Assembly: GCA_023258975.1 (NCBI GenBank)
Contig: JAHFRD010000013.1
Coordinates: 27,589-91,588, forward strand
DNA: 64,000 nt
DNA from: Hydrogenophilales bacterium
GTDB taxonomy: Bacteria > Pseudomonadota > Gammaproteobacteria > Burkholderiales > Thiobacillaceae
Direction: 5' to 3'
Shown here: positions 52,829 through 62,042 of the stretch, piece by piece
Position numbering within the stretch: the first letter of the stretch is position 1
Layout: the number at the start of each line of letters is the position of its first letter
Made by a program: the position numbers and the translations under genes
Notes under the pieces: model-generated
Told to the model about the DNA's origin: nothing
The model's database searches: none
Seen by the model: the letters and a program-made list of their open reading frames with translations, nothing else

Positions 52829-54616
52829 CTACGCGTGCGCATACAGCTTGTGGTAAAGGCCGCCGCGCCGCATCAGGCTGGCGTGGTCTCCCGATTCCAC
52901 GATGCGGCCGTTCTCGAATACCAGAATGCGGTCGGCCTGGCGCACGGCGGAGAGGCGGTGAGCAATAATCAGCGTGGTGCGGTTGCGCAGGAAGCCCGCC
53001 AACGCCTCGTGCAGATGGTATTCGGTATCGCTATCCAGCGCCGAGGTCGCCTCGTCGAGGATCACCACGAGCGGTTGTGTCAGAACCATGCGCGCCAGCG
53101 CCAGGCGCTGCCGTTGGCCGCCCGAGAGGCGCACGCCGTTTTTGCCCACCAGCGCGTCCAGGCCATCGGGGAAACTGGTGACAAAATCCCGCAACTGGGC
53201 GATTTCCAGCGCGCGCCAAAGTTCCGTGTCGCTCTTGTCGCGGCCCATGCTCAGGTTCTCGCGCACACTGGCGTTGAACAGCACCGGATGCTGCAACACG
53301 ACGCCGACATGCTCCCGAATCAATGACCAACCGATTTCGCCCACGGCCACATCGCCGTAGCGTATCTCCCCCGATTTCAACGGATAGAGGCCGAGCAATG
53401 CCTGCACCAGCGTCGACTTGCCGCCACCCGAGGCACCCACCAGAGCCACTTTCTCACCCGGAGCCACATCAAGATTGACACCATCAAGAATGATGTCCCC
53501 CTCACCGTAGGCAAAACACGCGTCACGCAACGTGATGGCCAGCGTATCCCGCCCGCTGAAGGGATTCACCCTCGATTCGCCATCGTCCACGCGCCTCAGA
53601 TCGAGCAGGCTGTTGATGCGCGCCAGCGCGGCGTTGGCGGCATACCAGGAATACTGGATGTTGATGATCTCCTGCACCGGCGACATCATGAACCAGAGAT
53701 AGCCATACACCGCCAGCATCTCGCCGATGCTGAGATCGGAAAACACCACCATCAACATCGCGCCGGCGCGAAAGGTGTCGAAACCCGCCAGAAAAATGAA
53801 AAAGGCGACCCGGTTCATCGCGTCCGACTTCCAGGCATAGGCGGCGGCGTGGGTGCGAATGGCTGCCGCCTTTTCAGTGACGCGCGCCAGATAGTGTTTT
53901 TCCCGATTCATGGCGCGAATCTGGTTGAGCGCGTCCAGCGTCTCGGTCAGCGCTTCCTGGAACGTCTCGAAGGCCGAGTTCTCGCGTCGTTTCAACTCCT
54001 TCACCTTTTTCCCCAGGCGCGTGGAAAAACCGATCACCAGCGGGTTCAGCAGCAGGATGAACAAAGCGAGTTGCCAGTTCATCCAGAGCAGAACGATGGC
54101 CACGCCGACCAGGGAAAGCAGCGCCACCAGGAAACCGGAAATGGACGCCCCGAGAAAGCTGTCCACGGCGTTGAGATCGGTAACGAAATGCGAGGCCACG
54201 CGACCCGAACCAAGCGTTTCATATTCCGACAGCGCGATCTTCGACAGCCCTTTCAGCATGCGCGCACGGATACGGTAGACCACCTCCTTGGACAGCAGCG
54301 AGAAGGTGCGTGTTTGCCAGACGTTGAGCAGGATGGCGGCCAGGCGCAAGGCAACCGTAAACAACAGGGCGAGCAGCACAAACAGCACCGGCCCATGCCA
54401 GGCCGGCGGGAACAGGGGCCCGATGTGATTGATGAAGAAGCCGGGCCGGTGCAGCAACACCTCATCCACCAGGATGGGCAGAAACAGCGGCACCGGCACG
54501 GCGCACGCCACCGCCAGAATGGCGATGAGGTTGCCCTTGATGAGCACCGCGCGACGCTCCCGCAGATCGGCAAATATGCCGCGCCAGGACAGGGGCTGAG
54601 GGGATGAAGGCGTCAT
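52829..54616 (-). CDS. ABC exporter with fused membrane and ATPase domains
   Basis: 595 residues. Residues 1-330 are a six-helix exporter domain with GSGRVASHFVTDLNAVDSFL; the rest is an ABC ATPase with Walker A VALVGASGGGKSTLVQALLG, signature RLSGGQRQRLALARM and Walker B VVILDEATSALDSDTEYHL. It resembles MsbA-like half-transporters for lipids or drugs. There is no peptidase domain. Substrate unknown. Just downstream is the parS site ahead of mnmG. Confidence 0.93.
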   Translation of the reverse strand: MTPSSPQPLSWRGIFADLRERRAVLIKGNLIAILAVACAVPVPLFLPILVDEVLLHRPGFFINHIGPLFPPAWHGPVLFVLLALLFTVALRLAAILLNVWQTRTFSLLSKEVVYRIRARMLKGLSKIALSEYETLGSGRVASHFVTDLNAVDSFLGASISGFLVALLSLVGVAIVLLWMNWQLALFILLLNPLVIGFSTRLGKKVKELKRRENSAFETFQEALTETLDALNQIRAMNREKHYLARVTEKAAAIRTHAAAYAWKSDAMNRVAFFIFLAGFDTFRAGAMLMVVFSDLSIGEMLAVYGYLWFMMSPVQEIINIQYSWYAANAALARINSLLDLRRVDDGESRVNPFSGRDTLAITLRDACFAYGEGDIILDGVNLDVAPGEKVALVGASGGGKSTLVQALLGLYPLKSGEIRYGDVAVGEIGWSLIREHVGVVLQHPVLFNASVRENLSMGRDKSDTELWRALEIAQLRDFVTSFPDGLDALVGKNGVRLSGGQRQRLALARMVLTQPLVVILDEATSALDSDTEYHLHEALAGFLRNRTTLIIAHRLSAVRQADRILVFENGRIVESGDHASLMRRGGLYHKLYAHA

Positions 54617-54730
54617 GATTTCGTCAAATATGATGGAAACAAGGGAATTTGATGCTGCGGATAACCCGCCATCAAGCAGGAATTATTTCTAACTACTTGA
54701 TAAACAACGATATAACAAATTCGGTAAATC

Positions 54731-54745
54731 TGGCACGTTGATTGC
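54731..54745 (+). promoter_or_regulatory. Sigma-54 (RpoN) promoter
   Basis: TGGCACGTTGATTGC fits the -24/-12 consensus TGGCACG-N4-TTGC exactly. Expected transcription start is near 54757, about 24 bases before the ATG at 54781. The surrounding sequence is AT-rich, as expected for an activator-dependent promoter; I did not identify the enhancer site. Confidence 0.8.
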
Positions 54746-54780
54746 GGTAGACAGGCCAACCAGTCTCAAGGATGCCCGCC

Positions 54781-55143
54781 ATGTTCACCAATGTCTTTGA
54801 ATTCAAAGCCAAGCCCGCCCGGATCAATCAGAGCGCCTGGAACGAGCTGTCGGCCATCGAACGGCGCTTTTCCCGCATCGCCCAGGAACTCGCGGCGCGC
54901 TGGAAACGCGGTGATATCGACGCCTACCTGAACAGCCTGCTTCTGGATGATCGCGGCAATCGCCAGGGATTCCCCGCCGGAGTGCTGGAAGAGCTCATGT
55001 TCCTGTCCAGCCTGCGTTGGCAACTCCAGCACCCGCGCTTCAATCGAGCCGACGAAGGTCTGGTTGAGCAGTTTAGTTGCAACCCCGTGGCACGCCTCGA
55101 CTCCCGTTATTGCGAACCCAAACGCGCCTGGGTTCTGGCCTGA
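54781..55143 (+). CDS. Small soluble protein of unknown function under a sigma-54 promoter
   Basis: 120 residues from ATG 54781, with AAGGA eight bases upstream; an ATG at 54772 is less likely. It reads MFTNVFEFKAKPARINQSAW, then helical LSAIERRFSRIAQELAARWK and FPAGVLEELMFLSSLRWQLQ. No membrane segment or signal peptide. I do not recognise the family. The sigma-54 promoter points to control by nitrogen, motility or stress signals. Confidence 0.75.
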   Translation: MFTNVFEFKAKPARINQSAWNELSAIERRFSRIAQELAARWKRGDIDAYLNSLLLDDRGNRQGFPAGVLEELMFLSSLRWQLQHPRFNRADEGLVEQFSCNPVARLDSRYCEPKRAWVLA

Positions 55144-55350
55144 GAATGTTGCGCCCGGCCAGCGGGCACGATGCCTTTTGGCCGGGAGAATTCACTTGCC
55201 AATACAGAAGCTAGCGAACAGCCGGGAAGCCGCACCGTTGCTTGGTTCTTGGAATGACGTTTTCGAGAATGGGCACAATTCCGGGAACACTTTTCGGGGT
55301 TGGCCCGCCGGAATGGTGGCTGTTGGCCAAAAACGCCTCCTTCTGCGCCC

Positions 55351-57390
55351 TCAATCCACCCCCAACGCCTTGAACACCGCATCCACCGGGTCCGCGTAAA
55401 AGCTGGTCTGGAACTTGGCGAACAGTTCGCCGGGCACGGAGGGAATGTCGCCCACGCTGCTCATCGGAATCAGGATGCGCTTGGCGCCGGAGTCGAAGGC
55501 TACTTGTAGCGACTGGGCCAGGTTTTCAACGGGGATGATGCTGCCGCCCAGGCTCATGTCGCCCAGCACCACGATCTGGCCTTGCAGGGGTTTGCCGAGC
55601 AGCGCCGAGCAGAAGGTCACGAAACTGGGCAAGGTCATGGCCTGGGAGGCGCCGGTGTTGTGGAGTTCGACGATGTGCAGGTGGAAGTCGTGGTCACCCG
55701 GTTTGGCCGCCGCGCTGACTCGTGAGACGTTGGCCTTGAAGTAATCGAACGCCACCTTTACCGGCTCCTTGCCGGCCATGCCGCTGCCCACGCCGGAGAG
55801 GGTGAGCTTGCCATTGCCGCCGACCACCTGGGTTTCCAGGCGATACAGGCCCAGCATGCCGGCGGGGCCATTGCTGATGGTGTGCAGGGTGCCGGGTTTC
55901 ATCTGCCCCTCGGGGATCAGCCCGCCGCCGCCCTGCTCCGGCACACTGACGAAACGCTCCTCGCGAGTTTCGTTGTCGATGTAGCTGAAGTGGACATCGT
56001 AGAACTCCATGCCGCCGATTTTCTTGAGTTGTTCCTTCACCCGGCGGCGCACTTCCAGCGCGTATTCCAGGCAGCGTTGCACGGCTTCCTTGTCGTACTC
56101 GCCGTGCGGGTAAAGCAGTTTCAGCAGACCTGACACCGTGCGCCGCACCGCGATGGTGTCGCGCTGGTTGAGGTTGTTGCCCAGCTTGAAATACTTGTCG
56201 ATGGCATCCGCGAAGCTGTATTTACGCAGCTCACGCAGACACTCCGCCAAGTAGTCCACGATCAGCCCGTACTGGTTGGTGAAGAACTCCGGCCGCATCT
56301 TCGGCACTTCCCAGCCAGGCACATAGGCATGGAAGCGGTCAAAGAACGCCGAATCGATCATCACTTCGGGAAAGGGCGACAGCAGGTGGCTGGTTTTCAC
56401 CAGGGTTTCCACGCTCTGGTTGATGTTGCCGACGAAGACCATGGACGCATTCGCGCTAATGGCATCGCGCCCGCGCGAGAACGAGCCGGAAGCCATGTAG
56501 TCCTTCATGATCTGCACGCCGTCGGAATCCTTGAAGGAAATCCCGGCCACCTCGTCGAAAGCCACCACGTCCCACAGACCCACCAGGCCCACCTTATGCG
56601 TGCCCATGTTGTAGAACAGGTTGGCCACCGTGGTCTGGCCGCCGGAAACCAGGATGCTGTTCGGGCTGATTTCCTTGTAGATATGGCTCTTGCCGGTGCC
56701 GCGCGGCCCCAGTTCGCACAGGTTGTAGTTGTTCTCCACCAGCGGAATCATCCGCGCCAGCAGGTGCCACTTCACCCGCTTGTCCAGCACGGTGGGTTCC
56801 ATGCCGGTGGAACGGGTCAGCGCATCCAGCCACTGCTCTTCGGTGAACGCGCGGCGGCCCTCGAACAACTGCTCCATGTCCATGTTCGGCAACTGAATCG
56901 GTTTCAGTTCGGTGATGCCGAAGGGCGAACCCTTCTGGTTTTCCTCGTAGTAGTAGCTCATCGAGACGATGCACCAGATGCCGCCGGCCAGCAGCTTCTC
57001 GTACTGCTTCACGGTCGCGCTGGAAATCTCCACCCCCTTGACGCCCAGGTTGGACAGCAGCGCCTCGTATACGTCCCGCTTCTCGTTGAGCTTCACCGTC
57101 ACCTTGTCGATGACCTTGTAGCTGCCCAGCTCCTTGATCTTGGATTTGACCTTCTCACCCTCGTCCGGCCGCACATAGTTCTCGGCCAGGATGCGCTTCA
57201 CGTTCTCCATGCCCACGCGGATCACCTCCTCGTCATTCGAGGCGCAATACATGCCCAGCAGGTACTCCAGCACATAGACCGGGACGTTCGCCCCCTCCTT
57301 GATCATCTTGGTCAGGTCCTTGCGGACCACCTTGCCGGCAAAGTGCTGGTTGAGCAGATCGTCGAGGTCGGTATTCAGGGTGTCGGTCAT
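55351..57390 (-). CDS. brxL: BREX-1 system protein BrxL
   Basis: 679 residues. The N-terminal half (LNQHFAGKVVRKDLTKMIKE, then NVPVYVLEYLLGMYC) and AAA+ core with Walker A LGPRGTGKSH near residue 232 and VVAFDEVAG match BrxL. The C-terminal Lon-like domain ends GDMSLGGSIIPVENLAQSL. The lysine expected in an active Lon dyad (GGLKEK) is replaced here by NLAQS, so peptidase activity is unlikely; BrxL is understood as a DNA-binding AAA+ motor that limits phage replication. It lies 11 bp after pglZ and is the last gene of the set. Confidence 0.95.
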   Translation of the reverse strand: MTDTLNTDLDDLLNQHFAGKVVRKDLTKMIKEGANVPVYVLEYLLGMYCASNDEEVIRVGMENVKRILAENYVRPDEGEKVKSKIKELGSYKVIDKVTVKLNEKRDVYEALLSNLGVKGVEISSATVKQYEKLLAGGIWCIVSMSYYYEENQKGSPFGITELKPIQLPNMDMEQLFEGRRAFTEEQWLDALTRSTGMEPTVLDKRVKWHLLARMIPLVENNYNLCELGPRGTGKSHIYKEISPNSILVSGGQTTVANLFYNMGTHKVGLVGLWDVVAFDEVAGISFKDSDGVQIMKDYMASGSFSRGRDAISANASMVFVGNINQSVETLVKTSHLLSPFPEVMIDSAFFDRFHAYVPGWEVPKMRPEFFTNQYGLIVDYLAECLRELRKYSFADAIDKYFKLGNNLNQRDTIAVRRTVSGLLKLLYPHGEYDKEAVQRCLEYALEVRRRVKEQLKKIGGMEFYDVHFSYIDNETREERFVSVPEQGGGGLIPEGQMKPGTLHTISNGPAGMLGLYRLETQVVGGNGKLTLSGVGSGMAGKEPVKVAFDYFKANVSRVSAAAKPGDHDFHLHIVELHNTGASQAMTLPSFVTFCSALLGKPLQGQIVVLGDMSLGGSIIPVENLAQSLQVAFDSGAKRILIPMSSVGDIPSVPGELFAKFQTSFYADPVDAVFKALGVD

Positions 57391-57401
57391 GGCGTTACTC
57401 G

Positions 57402-60032
57402 TCAGAAATCATTGCTAAAAGCCAAATCGATGGTGAACGGAATCCGCTCCACCTCCGCCTTACTGTCCGCGTCGATCAGCACCAGGGCATAGGACGTGGC
57501 TTTGTCATACTGGCCCGCCTGCAAGGTCAGGCGCGCGGTCTGCTTGCGCGCCTCCATGCGATCGGAATCGCTGGCGAAGGTCAGCGCCACCTCGTTGCTG
57601 ATCGGCGTGCCGCCGCGGCGCAGGGAAACCAGCAAGGTGCGCGCCTGTACCCGGTCGGAAACGGCGTCGTTCTGGATGAACTCGAAACGCTGCACATTGT
57701 TCACGATCTTGCGTGTCGAACCCAGCAACGAAACGTCCACCTTGCGCACCGCCGTGGCTTCCGCCGCCTTGCCTTCCAGCTCCTTCACCGTCACCAGCGG
57801 CACCAGAACCTCCTGCGGCATCGCCCCGCCGTGACTGAAGCGCGCGCCACCAGTGAAGTGGAAACGGTTGGCGCCCTTCGGCACCCAGAAGTCCAGGCCC
57901 GGCGCCATATCCGCCGTGATTCCGGTATTCCCGCACCAGGCCTTCGCGTTCCTGCCCAGCGCGGTACCCAGCAGATAACGCTTCTTCGCCGCGACCGCGC
58001 CGGCCGGTTTTTCCTCCAGCGCGCTCTTGTCGAACGTCTCCAGCATCGAATCCTGATAGAGAAAACCATGGTCGGCGGTCACCAGCACCGTGGTGCCATT
58101 GAGGCTGTTGACGATGAACCGCACCATCGCCCCCAGCTCGCGGATCGCCGTGCGCACCGCCGCGAAGGTCTGCGATTCGGTCGAGGCCGAGTCGCCCACC
58201 GCATCCACCACGTTGTGATAGACGTACACCACCCGCCACGGCTTCACGAACTCGCGGCCGGCGTCCTTGTTCATGGCCATCAGTTCCTCGGCCTTGATCG
58301 CCACGCCGCCGTGCTCGGCCAGAATCCTGCCGCGCTGTTCCAGGCCGGCGCAGGGCTTGCCGTCCACCAGCACCTCGCCGCCGGCCTTGTAGGTCAGTTG
58401 CGAATGCGGCAACAGCGCGGCCATGCCCAGCGCGGTATAGCTTGGCAACACCCCCAGCATGGCGTCCAGCGACGCCTTGAAGCGGTACTTGCCGTTCAGT
58501 TCGTCCACCAGTTCCGCCGCCGCCTCATAGCGGAAAGCGTCGCTGATCACCACGAACACCCGCGCGCGCGGCGCCCCCTCCAACACCGGGCGCACCTGCC
58601 GCTCGAAGAAATGCCGCTGGTTCTCCAGGCCATACACCCGCCAGTTGGCCAACAAACCGCCCTCGCCCTCCATAAAACCGCCCCAGGCATCGGCCAGCGT
58701 GGGCATGAACCAGGCGTTGTAACTTTCCTCGACACGGACGCGCAGGGTTTTCAGCACATCCCAACTGGCCAGCTCCACCGCATCGGCCGCCTCATGGAAA
58801 TGCCGGTAAAGCTGGTCGAAGCGGTACAGCTTCGCGAGATACGCCCGCACCGCCTCGGCGGCGGACGGAAACGCAAACCCGCCGGAAAACTCGCCCTTCA
58901 ACACCGCCAGTTCCGCCGCCGCCTCGATGGCGTCATAGCTGGCGCGGAAAGCGTTGGTGCCGGTGTGGCCGCCGGGGTTGCCACCGAGGTTGCCAACATA
59001 TCCGGCCCAATGCCCATCGCGCCGGCGCTGCATCGCCTCGCGCAGTTCAACCAGGCGCAGCTCATCGCCCTGGTTCAACACCCGGTCGCGCCACTCGCGC
59101 AGGATGGTTTTTTCCACTTCCTCGAAGGTCATCACATCAGCCAACGCTTCCGGCAGCAGTCCATCGAGATGGCCGCCGACTTTCAGCTCGACCGCCGCCC
59201 GCCGCGCCAGGTTGTCGTAGGCGCTGGAAGCCGACAGATGGTTACGCCACTGGCCCAGGAACACCGCCGCGTTCACCGCCAGGGCGCGCAAGGGCAACAC
59301 AAAGTGTTTCAGCGCCTCCGGCAACTCGCCACGCAGCGCCAGCGAGAAATCCGACACCAGCAAGCGGAACAACAAATCCATCAGGGAAGGATGCGGCTGC
59401 ACATAGCCGAAGGTGCTCGCCATCAAGTCCCAGAACGCCGCATCCAGTTCCAGCGCCTCGATGTCCTGCCAGGCCTTCACCGAATGGAACAGGTCGCCCC
59501 CCTCTTCAGCGGCCAGGGCCACGAACAAGCGGGTAAGCACAGCGAAGGGATCGGGTTGCTCGGCGCGGGTCGCCACCGCCAACATCTTCAAATCGAGTCC
59601 CGCCTCGCCGTCCTGCGGCGCCACCCATTTCTTCAGCCGCTCCACCCGCTCCTTCGAACGCAGGAACTTGCCGCGCGCCAGCAAGTGCGCGCGCATCGCC
59701 TGATTCGCCAGGCCCAGTTCATCGAGCAGGATGGAGGCCGTATCCGCCCGGAACGAACGGCCATAGAGGCGAACATCCAGCAGCCAATCCTGCTCCGGCG
59801 CCGGCTCCTCGAACGGCGCGTAGACCAGAAACCGGCGCGTGCCCAAGCCGGCCTCGATGGCGATCTTGGCCTCCAGCGCGCCGACCTGATCCAGACGCAG
59901 CACTTCAACCCCGTCCAGTTCCAGATCGGGCAAATCGGATTCGAATTCACGCGCGGCGTCATGCCAGAGCACCACCCGGGCGTGATCCGTGTTGAACAGG
60001 CGGGACAAGCCTTGCACGACTTGGGACTGCAT
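57402..60032 (-). CDS. pglZ: BREX-1 phosphatase-like protein PglZ (type A)
   Basis: 876 residues from the ATG at 60032, which shares one base with the stop of the DUF4435 gene (TGATG); an earlier ATG at 60059 would overlap it. The alkaline-phosphatase superfamily motifs appear as VFVVISDAFRYEAAAELVDE near residue 495 and VTADHGFLYQD near residue 652. PglZ is essential for BREX phage exclusion and interacts with PglX and BrxB. Co-translation with the DUF4435 gene is unusual for BREX-1, where pglX normally precedes pglZ. Confidence 0.95.
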   Translation of the reverse strand: MQSQVVQGLSRLFNTDHARVVLWHDAAREFESDLPDLELDGVEVLRLDQVGALEAKIAIEAGLGTRRFLVYAPFEEPAPEQDWLLDVRLYGRSFRADTASILLDELGLANQAMRAHLLARGKFLRSKERVERLKKWVAPQDGEAGLDLKMLAVATRAEQPDPFAVLTRLFVALAAEEGGDLFHSVKAWQDIEALELDAAFWDLMASTFGYVQPHPSLMDLLFRLLVSDFSLALRGELPEALKHFVLPLRALAVNAAVFLGQWRNHLSASSAYDNLARRAAVELKVGGHLDGLLPEALADVMTFEEVEKTILREWRDRVLNQGDELRLVELREAMQRRRDGHWAGYVGNLGGNPGGHTGTNAFRASYDAIEAAAELAVLKGEFSGGFAFPSAAEAVRAYLAKLYRFDQLYRHFHEAADAVELASWDVLKTLRVRVEESYNAWFMPTLADAWGGFMEGEGGLLANWRVYGLENQRHFFERQVRPVLEGAPRARVFVVISDAFRYEAAAELVDELNGKYRFKASLDAMLGVLPSYTALGMAALLPHSQLTYKAGGEVLVDGKPCAGLEQRGRILAEHGGVAIKAEELMAMNKDAGREFVKPWRVVYVYHNVVDAVGDSASTESQTFAAVRTAIRELGAMVRFIVNSLNGTTVLVTADHGFLYQDSMLETFDKSALEEKPAGAVAAKKRYLLGTALGRNAKAWCGNTGITADMAPGLDFWVPKGANRFHFTGGARFSHGGAMPQEVLVPLVTVKELEGKAAEATAVRKVDVSLLGSTRKIVNNVQRFEFIQNDAVSDRVQARTLLVSLRRGGTPISNEVALTFASDSDRMEARKQTARLTLQAGQYDKATSYALVLIDADSKAEVERIPFTIDLAFSNDF

Positions 60033-60850
60033 CACGGCATCAGCCCCAGGCGTTGCCAAACCGGGATCAGGTCGTCAGGCAAAGGCCGGGTCTTGAGTAT
60101 GGCCAGGCGACGTTCCCTGGCGGGTTTCTGACCCAACAACTTATCCAGTTCACGATGCACCACTTGCGGATAGAACGCCTTGGCATACAGCCAGCGCGCG
60201 CACAGCGTCGAATCATCAAGTGCCAGCAATTCGGCCTGGCGTGCCTGAAATGACGTGAAAATCCGTTGCGCATCCAGGAAGTCATGCCAGGCCTTCAACG
60301 CCGCCAGGAGGGCGGCGTCGTCGGGAACCTTCGTGCTATCCAGCACCCCTTCCTTGAACCCCAGGGCGCGCAGCTTTCCCCAAAGCGGATTGATCTCATG
60401 CCACAACGCCGCATGGCGCACCCAGTTCACCTTCGCCGCGAACAAGGCGCCGCGCAGTGCCGCCACCCCACCGGGCAGTTTCAACCTTTGTTTCTCGGGA
60501 AAAGCCTCCCAAAGCTCGTCGGGGTCGATCAGGTAGCTTTCCAGGCAAAACCGAGGCAGCACCATGAGATTGGTCGCTGCCTCCAGGCTCCGGGTCACTT
60601 CATCCTGCGTCCACTCGTCCCGATCCACCAACCCGAACCAATCCGGCTCCGCTTTCAGAATGTCTTGCACCCGCTTCTTGCTGCCGGCCTCCGCCAATAT
60701 CCAGGTCATCTCCCAGGCGGGAAATTGACGGCTCAGGAATATCCGGAAGGCATCCACATCGTCCGGGCCTTCCAGAACCAAAGCCCGTTTCCCGGTGTTG
60801 CCGACCTGCCGCTCCCTGATTTCCGCAATGCGGTCAGCGACGCTGTTCAT
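60032..60850 (-). CDS. DUF4435 / TOPRIM nuclease-like protein (AriB-like)
   Basis: 272 residues. TOPRIM residues are visible: Glu27 in ALVLEGPDDVDAFRIFL, and Asp76 and Asp78 in WFGLVDRDEW, followed by the DUF4435-type LPRFCLESYLIDPDEL. In the PARIS system the DUF4435 protein AriB is the toxic nuclease released by the AAA protein AriA. Its start overlaps the AAA gene as ATGA and its stop overlaps pglZ as TGATG. Length is near that of AriB homologues as I recall them. OLD-type relatives are a less likely alternative. Confidence 0.8.
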   Translation of the reverse strand: MNSVADRIAEIRERQVGNTGKRALVLEGPDDVDAFRIFLSRQFPAWEMTWILAEAGSKKRVQDILKAEPDWFGLVDRDEWTQDEVTRSLEAATNLMVLPRFCLESYLIDPDELWEAFPEKQRLKLPGGVAALRGALFAAKVNWVRHAALWHEINPLWGKLRALGFKEGVLDSTKVPDDAALLAALKAWHDFLDAQRIFTSFQARQAELLALDDSTLCARWLYAKAFYPQVVHRELDKLLGQKPARERRLAILKTRPLPDDLIPVWQRLGLMP

Positions 60851-61902
60851 GTCGCGCTCCCCAACTGAATCCGCTTGCCCCCGGAGTCATAACGGCGCCA
60901 CACCTCCGGCATGTGGGAAGTAATGACCAGTTGGCCATCCATGTCGGCCACCAGCGTTTCCAAGGTGGACAGCAGACCGGTGACCAGCGAGGGATGCAGA
61001 TACAAATCAGGCTCGTCGATGAGCACCACACACCCCTTCTCCGCCCAGCGGGCGAGGGTGTAGATCAGGATCAACACCTGGTGTTCGCCCGCGCTCAATT
61101 CGTCCAGCGTGTGGAACTGGCCACGTTGGCCCGCGACCTTCACCCGCAAGCGGCTTTCGCCGGGGCGAATATCCGTCTCGATCACCTTGCCGGCCAGAAA
61201 CAGGTTCAATTGGCGAATGACCTCATGAAACTTGTGCAAGCGGGTTGTCTTCAAGTTGAGCAACGAGGCTTCCAGTTGCCCCTTCCACTCCTCGTTCGCC
61301 AGATATTTCGGCAGCCAGCGCCGCGCCGGGGACTCCGCCAAGTGCTCACCCACGTTCTTGCGAGGGGACACCCAGCGCCGTTCCTCCGCATCCATAAAGA
61401 TCAGATTCGGAATCTCCACCGGCTCAAAGCCCAGAATCATGCGTTTGCGCGCATCCGACCAGCGCGCAAAACCTGCCTCCTCCGGCATGAAGAAATCACG
61501 CTTCGGGTTGCCTGGCTTACCGCTACGGGCAACGCACTCGCCCACCCAGGCCACTTCTGGCGATGCCTGCATGGTCTTCTCGCACCAGGCCAGATCGCCA
61601 AAGATCAGACCCACCGGCGTAGGAAGAACATTCAATTCCTCGAAAACCACCGCGCAGCCCCCCCAACGTTGCAACCACGCGCGGGCGGCATGGGCATTCG
61701 GCAACGCCTTGCGATGATCCAGCCAATACCCCAGCGCCTCCCAAAGCATCGCCACCGCCCGTAATACCGTGGATTTCCCGCAGCCATTGGGGCCGGAAAG
61801 CAGGACTTTAGTTTCAATCTCGCCCGCCCAGTCATCGCTCATGGAAAGGGCTTGCTCACCCAGTGGGCCGACGTCGAGGAAATGGATACGTTTGATCTTC
61901 AT
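60847..61902 (-). CDS. AAA/ABC-type ATPase, AriA-like (PARIS)
   Basis: 351 residues. SMC/OLD-like ATPase: Walker A GPNGCGKST (residues 37-45), signature region LDELSAGEHQVLILIYTLAR, Walker B VVLIDEPDLYLHPSL and switch LVITSHMPEVW. The split between the two halves is short, without a long coiled coil. With the DUF4435 partner it matches the two-gene PARIS layout, in which the ATPase senses phage anti-restriction proteins. Start at 61902 has an ATGA overlap with a DUF1016 remnant. Other ATPase/TOPRIM pairs (retron or OLD-like) are alternatives. Confidence 0.82.
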   Translation of the reverse strand: MKIKRIHFLDVGPLGEQALSMSDDWAGEIETKVLLSGPNGCGKSTVLRAVAMLWEALGYWLDHRKALPNAHAARAWLQRWGGCAVVFEELNVLPTPVGLIFGDLAWCEKTMQASPEVAWVGECVARSGKPGNPKRDFFMPEEAGFARWSDARKRMILGFEPVEIPNLIFMDAEERRWVSPRKNVGEHLAESPARRWLPKYLANEEWKGQLEASLLNLKTTRLHKFHEVIRQLNLFLAGKVIETDIRPGESRLRVKVAGQRGQFHTLDELSAGEHQVLILIYTLARWAEKGCVVLIDEPDLYLHPSLVTGLLSTLETLVADMDGQLVITSHMPEVWRRYDSGGKRIQLGSAT

Positions 61903-62042
61903 GTCTGATCCTCATGATTCCCGTGTGACAGCAGCAACGGGTACTGGCCCCAGGGCAATTGTCCAACAAGCTGTTGGACAGTTTCTTTCTCCGTCCAAGC
62001 CTCGGAAAATGTCCGCATATACGTCAGGTTGCCGCGTAAAAA
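61899..62042 (-). pseudogene. Remnant of a DUF1016 (YhcG-type) nuclease gene
   Basis: In frame after the stop of the upstream small gene the minus strand reads FLRGNLTYMRTFSEAW, then VQQLVGQLPWGQYPLLLS and a stop at 61899. NLxYMRxFxEAW and VQQxVxQLPWG are the N-terminal signature of DUF1016 PD-(D/E)XK proteins. The start codon and the nuclease domain are missing, so only about 47 codons remain. Confidence 0.65.

Noticed and set aside
61960..61980. Palindrome TGTCCAACA-AGC-TGTTGGACA as an operator for the AAA gene
   Set aside because: It lies within codons for VQQLVGQL of a DUF1016 remnant, so it is more simply explained as old coding sequence; a binding role cannot be excluded.
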